Below are positions 40,813 to 50,624 of a DNA stretch of 64,000 nt, in pieces. The stretch's first letter is position 1; each line of letters begins with the position of its first letter. Source of the stretch: Chitinophagaceae bacterium (GTDB lineage: Bacteria > Bacteroidota > Bacteroidia > Chitinophagales > Chitinophagaceae); NCBI GenBank assembly GCA_016721385.1, contig JADKIE010000004.1, positions 124,001 to 188,000 of the forward strand, read 5' to 3'. Below the pieces are notes generated by a model. It saw only the letters and a list, made by a program, of their open reading frames with translations, was not told the origin of the DNA and made no database searches. Made by a program: the position numbers and the translations under genes.

Positions 40813-41544
40813 TCAATTATTTATAGATGCTAAAATGCTTTTTATTTTAGCTACTTCATTTTCATCTACAGCAACAGATTTTAAACTTTCATTCATGCTT
40901 TCGCTTACAAAATTCATTTTGCTTTTTGCTAAAACTCTGGCAGAAGTATGAAACTCTGTTGCGCCTGTTCTTTTGGCTAGTTCCAACATATTATCGCTCC
41001 TTACACCACTGCCCGGCATGATTATTATTCTTCTGTTGGCTTGTTTTACTAACGCAGCAATAATATCTGCCCCTTCGGTTGCTGTAGGTTTAAGGCCAGA
41101 TGTTAATATCCGAGTGCAACCAATTTCAATAACATCTTCCAATGCTTGTTCAGCATTTGCAACTCTATCAAATGCTCTGTGAAAGGTTACTTGCAGCGGA
41201 TAAGCCAATTCAACTAAACGTTTACATCTTTCTTTATCAATACCGCCATCGCTGTTTAGCATTCCTATTACAATGCCATTACAACCAAAAACCTTACAAA
41301 CTTTTATTTCCGATTTTATTACATCAAACTCTTCATCATTGTACATAAAATCGCCACCTCTTGGTCGTATTATCGGAAATAAATCAATGGTTAATATGTC
41401 TCGGGCCATTTTTATTAAACCATAGGATGGAGTTGTGCCACCTTCTGACGGGCTTGCACATAATTCAATTCTATCTGCTCCGGCATTTTGTGCCGCAATA
41501 CAACCATTTATATCAAAACCAATCACCTCTAATTTAAATTTCAT
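40813..41544 (-). CDS. cutC: CutC-family TIM-barrel protein
   Basis: 243 residues, intact and full length. CutC signatures are visible: EVIGFDINGCIAAQNAGADR, IELCASPSEGGTTPSYGLI, IIRPRGGDFMYNDEE, VTFHRAFDR and ILTSGLKPTA. The family is annotated as copper homeostasis, but the biochemical role is poorly supported. Here it sits in a glycosidase operon, 5 bp after the glycosylasparaginase gene and 12 bp before the beta-mannosidase gene, and lacks a signal peptide. A cytoplasmic step on a released sugar or glycosylamine product is an inference worth considering. Confidence 0.88.
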   Translation of the reverse strand: MKFKLEVIGFDINGCIAAQNAGADRIELCASPSEGGTTPSYGLIKMARDILTIDLFPIIRPRGGDFMYNDEEFDVIKSEIKVCKVFGCNGIVIGMLNSDGGIDKERCKRLVELAYPLQVTFHRAFDRVANAEQALEDVIEIGCTRILTSGLKPTATEGADIIAALVKQANRRIIIMPGSGVRSDNMLELAKRTGATEFHTSARVLAKSKMNFVSESMNESLKSVAVDENEVAKIKSILASINN

Positions 41545-41549
41545 AACCC

Positions 41550-42563
41550 TTAGCTTAACATGTATTTTGAATCATGAATTTGATTTTCTCTATTACTTTT
41601 TACGCTAAACACAAATCCTTTTTGAATAGCATAAGCACCATATTGCCCTTTTTTATTCATTGCTAAAAAACCAACTTGTACTGTTTTAGCTTTTGCTTTA
41701 TCTCTTTTTACAATTCGCTCTATTGCCTTTTTGCAAGCCATTTCGGGACTATAACCTTGTCGCATAAACTCTACTACTAAATGTGTACCGCAAATGCGTA
41801 TTACCTCTTCGCCCACACCACTGCTTGTAGCAGCACCAATTTCATTATCTACAAACAAACCGGCACCAATAATGGGAGAATCGCCAACACGTCCATGCAC
41901 TTTAAATGCCATGCCACTGGTAGTTACAGCGCCGCTTAAGTCGCCATTGTTGTCCATTGCAACTAAGCCCATAGTATCGTGGTTTGGAGTGCCATCATCA
42001 AAAAAGGTTGGAGCAAATGGGCCATTTTGTTTTCTTTCTATATTAATAACAGGTTTGTATTCATTTTTTTTAAGCCATTCAGTATAAGCGTTTTTTGCAT
42101 CGTTGGAGAGTTCTCCACTTTCTAACATAAAGCCATTTTCTACTGCAAATTGTTGAGCTCCGTTGCCAACTAAAATTACATGCGGCGTTTTTTCCATTAC
42201 TTTTCGGGCAACCGAAATGGGGTGTTTAATCCTTTCCAGTCCTGCTACAGCACCACAATTTGCAGTATGATCCATAATGCATGCATCTAAGGTTACAATT
42301 CCATCTCTATCTGGATATCCACCCAAGCCTACGCAACAATTAATTTCATTTTCAATATGAATTGCCCCGGCCTCAACTGCATCAAGCGATGATCCTTTAT
42401 TACTTAACACCTTCCATGCCTCTGCATTTACAGCCATGCCACTATCCCAGGTGCTTATTACTATTGGCTTATTTTGAGCTTGAAATGTGTTGGCAAGTGA
42501 TTTTTTGGATATTAATAAAGGCGTAGTTAATGCGGATAAGCCTAAAAATTTTCGTCTGTTCAT
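41550..42563 (-). CDS. Glycosylasparaginase (N4-(beta-N-acetylglucosaminyl)-L-asparaginase)
   Basis: 337 residues, intact. It is an Ntn-hydrolase that cleaves the GlcNAc-Asn bond left after proteolysis of N-glycoproteins. The autocleavage site is HD/TMGLVAMD near residue 198, where Thr becomes the N-terminal nucleophile, and GRVGDSPIIGAGLFVDN and GTHLVVEFMRQG are family-typical. The N-terminus MNRRKFLGLSALTTPLLIS is a Tat signal, implying export as a folded protein to the periplasm. Very like the Elizabethkingia enzyme in length and motifs. Genes on both sides lie within 5 bp. Confidence 0.94.
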   Translation of the reverse strand: MNRRKFLGLSALTTPLLISKKSLANTFQAQNKPIVISTWDSGMAVNAEAWKVLSNKGSSLDAVEAGAIHIENEINCCVGLGGYPDRDGIVTLDACIMDHTANCGAVAGLERIKHPISVARKVMEKTPHVILVGNGAQQFAVENGFMLESGELSNDAKNAYTEWLKKNEYKPVINIERKQNGPFAPTFFDDGTPNHDTMGLVAMDNNGDLSGAVTTSGMAFKVHGRVGDSPIIGAGLFVDNEIGAATSSGVGEEVIRICGTHLVVEFMRQGYSPEMACKKAIERIVKRDKAKAKTVQVGFLAMNKKGQYGAYAIQKGFVFSVKSNRENQIHDSKYMLS

Positions 42564-42568
42564 ATCAG

Positions 42569-43953
42569 TTAATATTCATCTGTTAAAGCAAAAATTGGTT
42601 TTTTGGTTTTCCATTTACCCTTGGTAAAATCGGGTATATTTTGTACTTGCCCACCTTCGGCAATACTTTTTCGCTAAGTGGTGTAATAGCGTACCAGCTG
42701 GCATAATCATACACATCCATCGGAAAATCGGCACCTCTTTTTATGCATTCAATAAAGGCATGATCTACAAAAAATCCATGCCGCCGTGTCCGGCGCCTTC
42801 GGCAGTTGTACCAAATTTTTTCCACAGGGGGTGATCATTATCAGCAATCCATTTTTCTGTGCTATCCCAACGGTGGCTGTGTTTCATTTGCTTTTCAAAA
42901 TAAATAAAACCCTGGTTGGCATCGCCCCAACCATAATCTTGCCAAATACCTTCTGTGCCCTGCACTCTAAATCCTAAATTGTAAGGGCGTTGTAAAGATG
43001 TATCGTGTGTTAATAAAATAGTTTCGCCATTGGCACATTGTATTTGAGTATTTACAATATCGCCACACTTAAATTTTACTTTTGCGTTTGGATGATTTTC
43101 ACCACCTTTTACATGTTCTTTAATGTATTTAGTTAAGCCCCTTGATTTACTTGAAATGGATGAAAGTTTTGTCATGCGGTTTCCTCTGTTTACATCCATC
43201 ATCACTGCCACAGGCCCAAGGCCATGTGTTGGATATAACTCACCATTTCGGTTTACATAATGCTGAGTGCGCCATTGGGCTTCGCTATAGGCATTTTTTC
43301 CAAACTCAACACCGCTGTTATAGGCAGTTTTGCCATCGTTAAAAAGCACACCACGTAAATCATGTTCGTAGCCTCCTTGTGCATGTATAAGCTCTCCAAA
43401 CATGCCTTGCTTTACCATATGCATTATTGCCATCACATCTCTTCGGTAACACACATTTTCCATCATCATCAAAGGCATTTTTGTTTTTCGGAAGTGTTTA
43501 CAACATCCCAGCAGTCTTGCAGCTTCATAGCGCCACATACTTCTGCGCCAACAATTTTTCCTGCATTCATAGCATCAATAGCTTGTATGCTATGCCACTC
43601 CCAGGGCTGCAAATTACTACAGCATCAATATCATCTCTTTTTAATAAATTACGATAATCGTAATCGCCGTTTTTATAAATAACGGGTTCATTTGTTCTGT
43701 ATTTTTTATATTCTTTTAATGCTTCGTCTATGCTGCGTTGTTGAGGGTCGGCAAATGCAATAATTTCTACATCGGGCCTTTGTAAAAAATTGCCCAAGTG
43801 TTCGTGGCTTCTAAAGCCAACACCAATCATGCCTATTCGTACTTTTTCTTTTTGGACAGACGAAAATGCTTTTATTTGATTGGAGAGTGATACTGCAGCA
43901 CCTGTTAGAGCAGATGTTTTAATAAAATTTCTTCGGTTAAAGAGATTGTTCAT
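42569..43953 (-). CDS. GH109 alpha-N-acetylgalactosaminidase (Gfo/Idh/MocA fold), four frameshifts
   Basis: About 461 residues when rebuilt; breaks near 43610, 43490, 42783 and 42676. A Tat signal (NRRNFIKTSALTGAAVSLS) precedes the NAD-binding Rossmann fold (IGMIGVGFRSHEHLGNFLQR). The C-terminal domain is diagnostic of GH109: NVCYRRDVMAIMHMVKQGMF, GGYEHDLR, LYPTHGLGPVAVMMDVNRGN and ETILLTHDTSLQRPYNLGFR. The NAD-dependent mechanism removes alpha-linked GalNAc (A-antigen or O-glycan type) in the periplasm. Tat export fits the need to load NAD before secretion. Confidence 0.9.
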
Positions 43954-43974
43954 TATTTACGGTTGGTTGTTTCA

Positions 43975-45147
43975 TTAAATAAAAATTGCAGCTAAAGTTA
44001 CAATAGCTGTTACAATAAAAGTAGCGATGGCGCCAAAATTATACCAAAGTAATCCACATAAGCTACTGGCTACCAGCGCTGCTAAACTTTGAAAGCCGGT
44101 AAAAGTACCAATAGCCGTAGCCGTTTCCTCTCTTTTTACAATGTTACTTATCCATGCTTTACCTATACCATCTGTTGCGGCAGCATAAATTCCGTACAGC
44201 AAAAAAAGTAGTATAAATACCATTAAATTATTGGTAAAGGCAAAACCAACATAAACAATCGCAAAAAGGAGCAAACCTGTTAACATTGTCTTTTTAAATC
44301 CTAATCTATCTGCCAACATGCCAATGGGGTAAGCCAATAGTGCAAATACTAAATTGTAAAAAATATAGACTGCTATTACAGCAGTATCTGTTAAGCCACT
44401 TTCTTTCATTTTTAAAAGCAAAAAAACATCGCTGCTATTAAAAAGAGCAAATAAAATTAAACCTGCAACTAATTTTTTGTATTGAGATGGAGCTTGCTTC
44501 CAATATGAAGTGAATGAGAAAAGACTTATGTTGGATACCTGTGCAGTAGACGAAGCAGTATTTTTTTTTTCTTTTATAAGTGCGGTAAAAATTATGGCCA
44601 CTAAGCCCGGCGCAAAGGCAATTAAAAAAAGTGTTTTGTAATCGTATGGCCTAAAGTATAAATAAATTAAAGCAATTGCAGGCCCAAGTACTGCACCTAA
44701 AGTATCCATGCTTCTATGAAATCCAAAAACGGTTCCTTTATTTTCTTTTGTGCATTCATCGCTTAGTAAAGCATCTCTTGCGCCACTACGTATGCCTTTG
44801 CCTAATCTATCCATTGTTCGGGCCAAAAAAATCCATAATGGGTAAAACCAAACTGCCATCATTGGTTTACTTATTGCACTAAGTGTATAACCTAATTGTA
44901 CAAATGGCAACCGTTTTCCAATTGCATCACTTTTTTTACCAAAATACGGTTTGGTTAGGCCTGCAACCGCTTCGGCAATACCTTCTAAAACACCTATTAA
45001 CAATACACCAAAGCCAATATGTTTTAAAAAAATGGGCATGATAGGATATAGCATTTCGCTGGCCATATCGGTAAACAAACTCACCAGCGAAAGCATCCAA
45101 ATGTTTTTGGTAATTATCTTTTGTGGGGAAGTTGTTAGTTGTTGCAA
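43975..45147 (-). CDS. MFS transporter
   Basis: 390 residues, about 12 transmembrane helices. The MFS loop 2-3 signature appears as KPYFGKKSDAIGKRLPF, followed by ARTMDRLGKGIRSGARDALL, and the second half has YPIGMLADRLGFKKT. It is the first gene of the glycan operon, 21 bp before the GH109 gene, so import of a released sugar or glyco-amino acid across the inner membrane is plausible. A possible -7 element (TATCTTTG on the minus strand, 45356-45363) lies about 210 bp upstream but has no partner element. Confidence 0.85.
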   Translation of the reverse strand: MQQLTTSPQKIITKNIWMLSLVSLFTDMASEMLYPIMPIFLKHIGFGVLLIGVLEGIAEAVAGLTKPYFGKKSDAIGKRLPFVQLGYTLSAISKPMMAVWFYPLWIFLARTMDRLGKGIRSGARDALLSDECTKENKGTVFGFHRSMDTLGAVLGPAIALIYLYFRPYDYKTLFLIAFAPGLVAIIFTALIKEKKNTASSTAQVSNISLFSFTSYWKQAPSQYKKLVAGLILFALFNSSDVFLLLKMKESGLTDTAVIAVYIFYNLVFALLAYPIGMLADRLGFKKTMLTGLLLFAIVYVGFAFTNNLMVFILLFLLYGIYAAATDGIGKAWISNIVKREETATAIGTFTGFQSLAALVASSLCGLLWYNFGAIATFIVTAIVTLAAIFI

Positions 45148-45388
45148 TTGTAAGGCGTTTATCGAATGTAGTAATAAGTTGGTAAATTGCAGGAGTTTTA
45201 ACCTTAGATTAGGCAGATTAACACAAAATATTTTTTTTGGATTAATTTGAACTAAGGTTAATGCGGAATTTATGGATGGAGTACAAGAGTAATTAATTTT
45301 ATCCTTTTTAAACGGAAGATAAGATTAACAGAAAATTGTTACCAATTAAGTTGCACAAAGATACTTGGAGGGTACAAAATAAAAAATT

Positions 45389-47392
45389 ATGACTAAAAAT
45401 AAACGATCAGTAAAAAAAACAACGCATACTCAATTGCTAAAAGGTGTATTGGATATTAGCCGTAGCGGAATGGGCTTTGTAATGGTAGAAGGGCAAGAGA
45501 AAGATATTAAAATTAAGCCTAACGATTTTAACCGAGCTTTTCATGGCGATACGGTAAGGGTGCAAGTAGATAAACATAGTGTTGGAAATATGCGACAAGA
45601 AGGAAAAGTAGTGGAGGTAGTTGAACGAAAACAAAAAGAGTTTATTGGTAATATTAGTGTAAGTAAAGCTTTTGCCTTTTTTACGCCTGATAGCGAAAAA
45701 CTAATGCCTGATTTTTTTATTCCTATCGAAAAAATTAACAGCGCTAAAGATGGCGATAGGGTTTTGGTAAAAATGACAAAGTGGGAAAAAGCAGAAAAAA
45801 AACCCGAAGGCGAAGTGTTAAGTGTAATTACTGCAGAGAATATTAATGACTTTGCTATGAAAGAAATTTTGATTGAGGCAGGCTTTCCACTGAGTTTTGA
45901 TGATGAAGTTATGAATGAGGCGAATGCTTTATCGGAAAAAATTACGAGAGAAGAAATAAAGAAACGTAAAGATTGCAGAGATATACTAACGTTTACAATA
46001 GACCCTGTGGATGCAAAAGATTTTGATGATGCCATTTCTATAAGAAATATGGATAATGGATGCTACGAAATTGGTGTGCATATTGCAGATGTTAGCCATT
46101 TTGTACAACCTAATTCGGTTTTAGATAAAAGTGCTTACGAAAGAGCAACAAGTGTGTATTTGCCGGATAGGGTTAACCCAATGCTGCCCGAAAAAATCAG
46201 TAATGAACTGTGTAGTTTACGTCCACATGAAGATAAATATACTTTCAGTTGCATTTTTCAAATAACCAACAAAGCAGAAGTTAAACATAAATGGATTGGA
46301 AGAACGATTATACACAGTAATCACAGATTTACTTACGAGGAAGTGCAGGAGATTATTGAAAAGAAAGACGGGTTGCATTATAAACCTATTTTATTATTAA
46401 ATGATTTGGCCCAGCGATTTAGAAAAGAACGATTTAATAACGGAGCAATTAATTTTTCATCGCAAGAGGTTAGGTTTAAGTTAGATGATAACGGGAAACC
46501 TTTGGGCATAGTAATAAAAGAAAGTAAAGAAGCTCACAAGCTTATTGAAGAGTTTATGCTTTTGGCCAACAGAACGGTAGCTGAATATATTTCTAAAATA
46601 AAAATTAATAAGCAACCTATTCCTTTTCCTTACCGCATACATGCTACTCCCGATGAAGAAAAACTAAAACCATTTGCAGCATTTGCAAAAAAGTTTGGTT
46701 ATACATTTGATATGAAGGATGAAATGGAAGTTGCCACATCTTTCAATAAATTATTAAAAGAAGTACAAGGCAAACCGGAGCAGCATGTATTGGAGCAATT
46801 GGGCATACGCACAATGGCAAAGGCGCTTTACACATCGGAAAACATTGGGCATTATGGCTTAGGCTTCGAACATTATTGTCATTTTACATCACCAATACGC
46901 AGATATCCGGATGTAATGGTGCATAGAATTTTGCAAGCGTGTTTGGATAAAAACCTGAAGCTGGATAAAAAAATGGATGAAAAATGCAAGCATTGCAGCG
47001 ATAGGGAACGTAAAGCTATGGAAGCAGAACGGGCAAGCAATAAATACAAGCAGGTAGAGTTTATGCAACAATTTTTGGGCGATGAATTTGATGGAGTAAT
47101 AAGTGGTGTTGCATCTTTTGGTTTTTTTGTAGAAACGGTTTTGCATAAATGCGAAGGCATGGTAACTGTAAGAGATTTAAGTGAGCATGATGACTTTAGA
47201 TTAGACGAAGCAGATTATGCCTTAGTAGGGTTACGCACTAAAAAGAAATTTAGAATGGGTGATGCAGTACGTATAAAAGTAGTTGCGGCTAATTTAGGTA
47301 AACGCCAGTTAGATTATGAGTGGATAGATGATAAACCCAAACATAAAAAAACAGAAAAGGTTATTAAAGCAAGTAAAGCAAAGAAAAAATAA
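45389..47392 (+). CDS. rnr: Ribonuclease R
   Basis: 667 residues, uninterrupted. This 3'-5' exoribonuclease degrades structured RNA. Visible are N-terminal cold-shock/OB domains (GVLDISRSGMGFVMVEGQ, GNISVSKAFAFFTPDSE), the RNB catalytic motif DPVDAKDFDDAIS with its metal-binding aspartates (about 208-220), HYCHFTSPIRRYPDVMVHR, and a C-terminal S1 domain (FDGVISGVASFGFFVETV) with a lysine-rich tail. The next gene begins 2 bp after the stop. Confidence 0.95.
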   Translation: MTKNKRSVKKTTHTQLLKGVLDISRSGMGFVMVEGQEKDIKIKPNDFNRAFHGDTVRVQVDKHSVGNMRQEGKVVEVVERKQKEFIGNISVSKAFAFFTPDSEKLMPDFFIPIEKINSAKDGDRVLVKMTKWEKAEKKPEGEVLSVITAENINDFAMKEILIEAGFPLSFDDEVMNEANALSEKITREEIKKRKDCRDILTFTIDPVDAKDFDDAISIRNMDNGCYEIGVHIADVSHFVQPNSVLDKSAYERATSVYLPDRVNPMLPEKISNELCSLRPHEDKYTFSCIFQITNKAEVKHKWIGRTIIHSNHRFTYEEVQEIIEKKDGLHYKPILLLNDLAQRFRKERFNNGAINFSSQEVRFKLDDNGKPLGIVIKESKEAHKLIEEFMLLANRTVAEYISKIKINKQPIPFPYRIHATPDEEKLKPFAAFAKKFGYTFDMKDEMEVATSFNKLLKEVQGKPEQHVLEQLGIRTMAKALYTSENIGHYGLGFEHYCHFTSPIRRYPDVMVHRILQACLDKNLKLDKKMDEKCKHCSDRERKAMEAERASNKYKQVEFMQQFLGDEFDGVISGVASFGFFVETVLHKCEGMVTVRDLSEHDDFRLDEADYALVGLRTKKKFRMGDAVRIKVVAANLGKRQLDYEWIDDKPKHKKTEKVIKASKAKKK

Positions 47393-47394
47393 GC

Positions 47395-48360
47395 ATGTAT
47401 TCGTTTTTAGAATTAGCACAACAGTTTGAAACAAAATTTGATGTTCGTCATTTTCCAAAGCAACCTGCATCTTTATACGATGCCGCACAATACATTTTAG
47501 CTATTGGTGGTAAAAGAGTAAGGCCTGTATGTGTTTTAATGGGCAACGAGTTGTTTGGGGAAATTAATAAAGATGCCTGGCAAGTAGCTACTGCCATTGA
47601 ATTGTTTCACAATTTTAGTTTAATACACGATGATATAATGGATAAAGCTCCGTTACGCCGTGGTGTGCCAACAGTACATACAAAATTTGGAGAGGCTACA
47701 GCTTTATTAGCAGGCGATGTAATGTTTGCACAAGCGTACGATTATCTTACGCATATTGACTTAAGCTATGTTCAAAAAATTATAAAGTTATTCAATACAA
47801 CATCTAAAGAAGTTTGCGAAGGACAGCAAATTGATATGGATTTTGAACAAATGCAAAATGTTAGTAGTGATGAGTATATACACATGATAACCTTAAAGAC
47901 ATCGGTGTTGCTTGCTGCCAGTTTGCAATTAGGGGCAATTTTGGGAGGCGCAGGCGAACGTAATCAACAGCAATTATATGCCTTTGGCAAAAACTTGGGT
48001 ATAGCTTTTCAAATACAAGATGATTATTTAGATGCTTTTGGAGATCCAGATAAATTTGGAAAGCAAATTGGTGGAGATATATTAGCCAATAAAAAAACAT
48101 TTTTATTGCTGCATGCAAAAGAGGTTGCAAATGATGCACAAAAAAAAGAAATAGATACTTTGCTGGAATTGAATGCAGCTGATAAAGTACAAAAAATGCT
48201 AAGTATTTATAAAGCTTGCAAAGTAGATGAATGGGCTAAAGAACTTAAAGAAAAATATTACAAAGCAGCCCTTAATAATTTAGAAGATGTAGCTGTATTA
48301 TCTGCCCGAAAAAAGCCTTTGCATGATTTGGCCGTGTATTTAATGGAGAGGGAAAGTTGA
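47395..48360 (+). CDS. Polyprenyl diphosphate synthase
   Basis: 321 residues, intact trans-prenyltransferase that builds a polyprenyl chain, probably the menaquinone side chain. The first Asp-rich motif is in LIHDDIMDKAPLRRG (about 78-92), the second in FQIQDDYLDAFGD (about 206-218), and GGKRVRP is near 40. The residues before the first DDxxD would set product length, but I do not infer it. Co-transcribed with rnr. Confidence 0.92.
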   Translation: MYSFLELAQQFETKFDVRHFPKQPASLYDAAQYILAIGGKRVRPVCVLMGNELFGEINKDAWQVATAIELFHNFSLIHDDIMDKAPLRRGVPTVHTKFGEATALLAGDVMFAQAYDYLTHIDLSYVQKIIKLFNTTSKEVCEGQQIDMDFEQMQNVSSDEYIHMITLKTSVLLAASLQLGAILGGAGERNQQQLYAFGKNLGIAFQIQDDYLDAFGDPDKFGKQIGGDILANKKTFLLLHAKEVANDAQKKEIDTLLELNAADKVQKMLSIYKACKVDEWAKELKEKYYKAALNNLEDVAVLSARKKPLHDLAVYLMERES

Positions 48361-48415
48361 GAAACAATAATTCTAAAATATTTTTAGTATTTTACTTCTT
48401 CAAACCAAAACCAAC

Positions 48416-50485
48416 ATGCCTAATTCATTATTTAGAACAAAAAAAATATCTGCAATTTTATCCGAAGGTGGTGATGATGCTCATGGCGGAAGCGGCTTAA
48501 AAAGAGTATTAACTGTTAGAGATCTTACTTTTTTGGAATAGCTGCAATATTAGGTGCCGGTAGTTTCAGTAGCTTGGGCGGAGCCGTTTTTAATGGCGGC
48601 CCTGGTGTAGTTGTTTTGTTTATTATTACAGCTATTGCCTGTGCGTTTACTGCGTTTTGTTATAGCGAATTTGCCAGCCGTATTCCTGTAGCTGGAAGTG
48701 CTTATACGTATGCGTATGCAAGTTTTGGTGAATTATTTGCCTGGATTATTGGATGGGCTTTAATAATGGAATACAGCATCGGCAATATTTACGTTGCTTT
48801 TAGCTGGAGCGATTATTTTACTTCCTTTATGGATAAGTGCGGTATGCATATTCCTCACTGGTTAAGTACAAGCTATACCGAAGCTAAAAATGCTTTTGCA
48901 AATAATGGCAATGCCGATGATGTTAATGCCTGGAGTACAGCACCGATGTTGGGCAGCTTAAAAATAATTTTAGATTTACCTGCTTTAGTTATTAATGTAC
49001 TAATTACGTATTTGGTTTACCGTGGAGTAAAGGAGAGCCGCAATTTTAGTAATGTGATGGTGATACTTAAGATGGCAGTGGTTGCATTAGTAATTATTGT
49101 AGGTGGTTATTTAGTTTTTTCGCAAGGGCATACTGCCAATTGGATGCCACCAAACGATGCAGGTGTAAAATCGTTTATGCCTAATGGTTTTAGTGGTGTA
49201 ATGGCGGCGGTAGCAGGTGTGTTTTTTGCGTATATTGGGTTTGATGCGGTTAGCGTATTGGCTGAGGAAAGTAAAATCCCCAAAAAGATTTACCAAGAGG
49301 AATGATTTATTCCTTAGTAATTTGTACAGTGGTTTATATCTTGCTAACACTTGTACTTACCGGTGCTGTTAATTACCGAAATTTTGAAGGTGTAGGCGAT
49401 CCATTAGCATTTATTTTTGAAAAAGATAATTTAAACATTGGATGGATGCAATTTTTAGTTGCCATTGTGGCCGTAGTGGCTATGACGAGTGTGTTGCTTG
49501 TTTTTCAAATGGGGCAACCCCGTATTTGGATGAGTATGAGCCGTGATGGCTTATTGCCACCAGTATTCCAAAAAATTCATCCTAAATACAAAACACCATC
49601 TTTTGCAACAATTATTACCGGCCTTGTAGTTGGGGTACCTATATTGTTTACAGATAAAACATTTGTACTTGATTTTACAAGCATCGCCACATTGTTTGCA
49701 TTTGTACTGGTTTGCGGTGGTGTTTTATTAATACCAAGGAGAGAAAAAACAGAAGGCAGATTTAACATGCCTTTTATTAGCAGTAAAATTTATTTTCCAC
49801 TTCTAAAAAATCTCAAGTTGAAGTAGTTGAGAAAATGGATGCTAATAATGAACTATTAAACAAAATTATTGATAGTATCGCTTCTTCAAGAATCTTAACT
49901 ACCGCAGCATATAAAGAAAATTATGCCAACTTCTCAAATTCTTCAGTGGATGAAAACCTTATAATACAGGGGGATAAGAGCCAAATTGCAGAGGCTGTTC
50001 AAGTAAGCACTAATAACTATCCTGCTTCAAAAACTATTACAAACGATGAAATAAGTGTGGTGCAAAATATTTTTGACTTAAAAGAAGATTCAGTATTGAC
50101 AGCCAAATTTAATAACCAAATAGCTGCGTATAAACTTTTAGGAAAAGACACTTTAAGTTCAAATGATTCAAATTTGGTCAATTCTATAAATTGGGAGTTT
50201 GCTTCTTTGAAAGTAGGTACTCTAAGAAATACAGCGGCTAATAAATTACTGGTTAAAAAAACGCAGAATGTATCTATGATTATATTCTGGATAACGTGTA
50301 TTCTCTTATCCATTTTTGCCTTTAAAAGAAACTGGTCATTAATTCCTTTAATGGGTTTAATTACATGTTTGTATTTGTTAACTGGAATGACCTTGGCAAA
50401 TTGGCTTTGGTTTGGCTCTTGGTTAGCAATTGGTTTGGTAATTTATTTTTTATATGGGAATAAAAAAAGTAAGTTGGCCTCATAA
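48416..50485 (+). CDS. APC-family amino acid permease with a large loop insert, three frameshifts
   Basis: About 690 residues when rebuilt from ATG 48416 (MPNSLFRTKK). TM1 is FGIAAILGAGSFSSLG, and the conserved AYIGFDAVSVLAEES precedes a break; the repaired DLPRGMIYSLVICT then fits the family. Breaks are in the T run near 48532, the A run near 49288, and near 49808. The last two helices (FKRNWSLIPLMGLITCLYLL and LANWLWFGSWLAIGLVIYFL) come after a hydrophilic stretch of roughly 140 residues (MDANNELLNK to NKLLVKKT) not found in short permeases. Imports an amino acid by proton or cation symport; substrate unknown. Confidence 0.82.
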
Positions 50486-50624
50486 TAAATAAGCAACTTT
50501 ATATCTTCAAAAGCCTGATAATAAACGTTATAAGGCTTTTATGTTTTTATTTGTTTGGCTTAGATTAAACCCGCCCTCAAAGTTCAACCAATAATTAAAA
50601 GTATTTATCTTGCAAAGAAAACCT

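Noticed and set aside
26992..45147. Treating the SusC/SusD operon and the glycosidase operon as one polysaccharide utilization locus
   Set aside because: They are separated by a serine hydrolase, serA (opposite strand), a HEAT-like protein and a kinase on the opposite strand, with several promoters between them.
45356..45363. Minus-strand promoter for the glycan operon
   Set aside because: TATCTTTG matches the -7 consensus, but no -33 TTG is found at the right distance and the leader would be about 200 nt. Mentioned under the MFS gene only.
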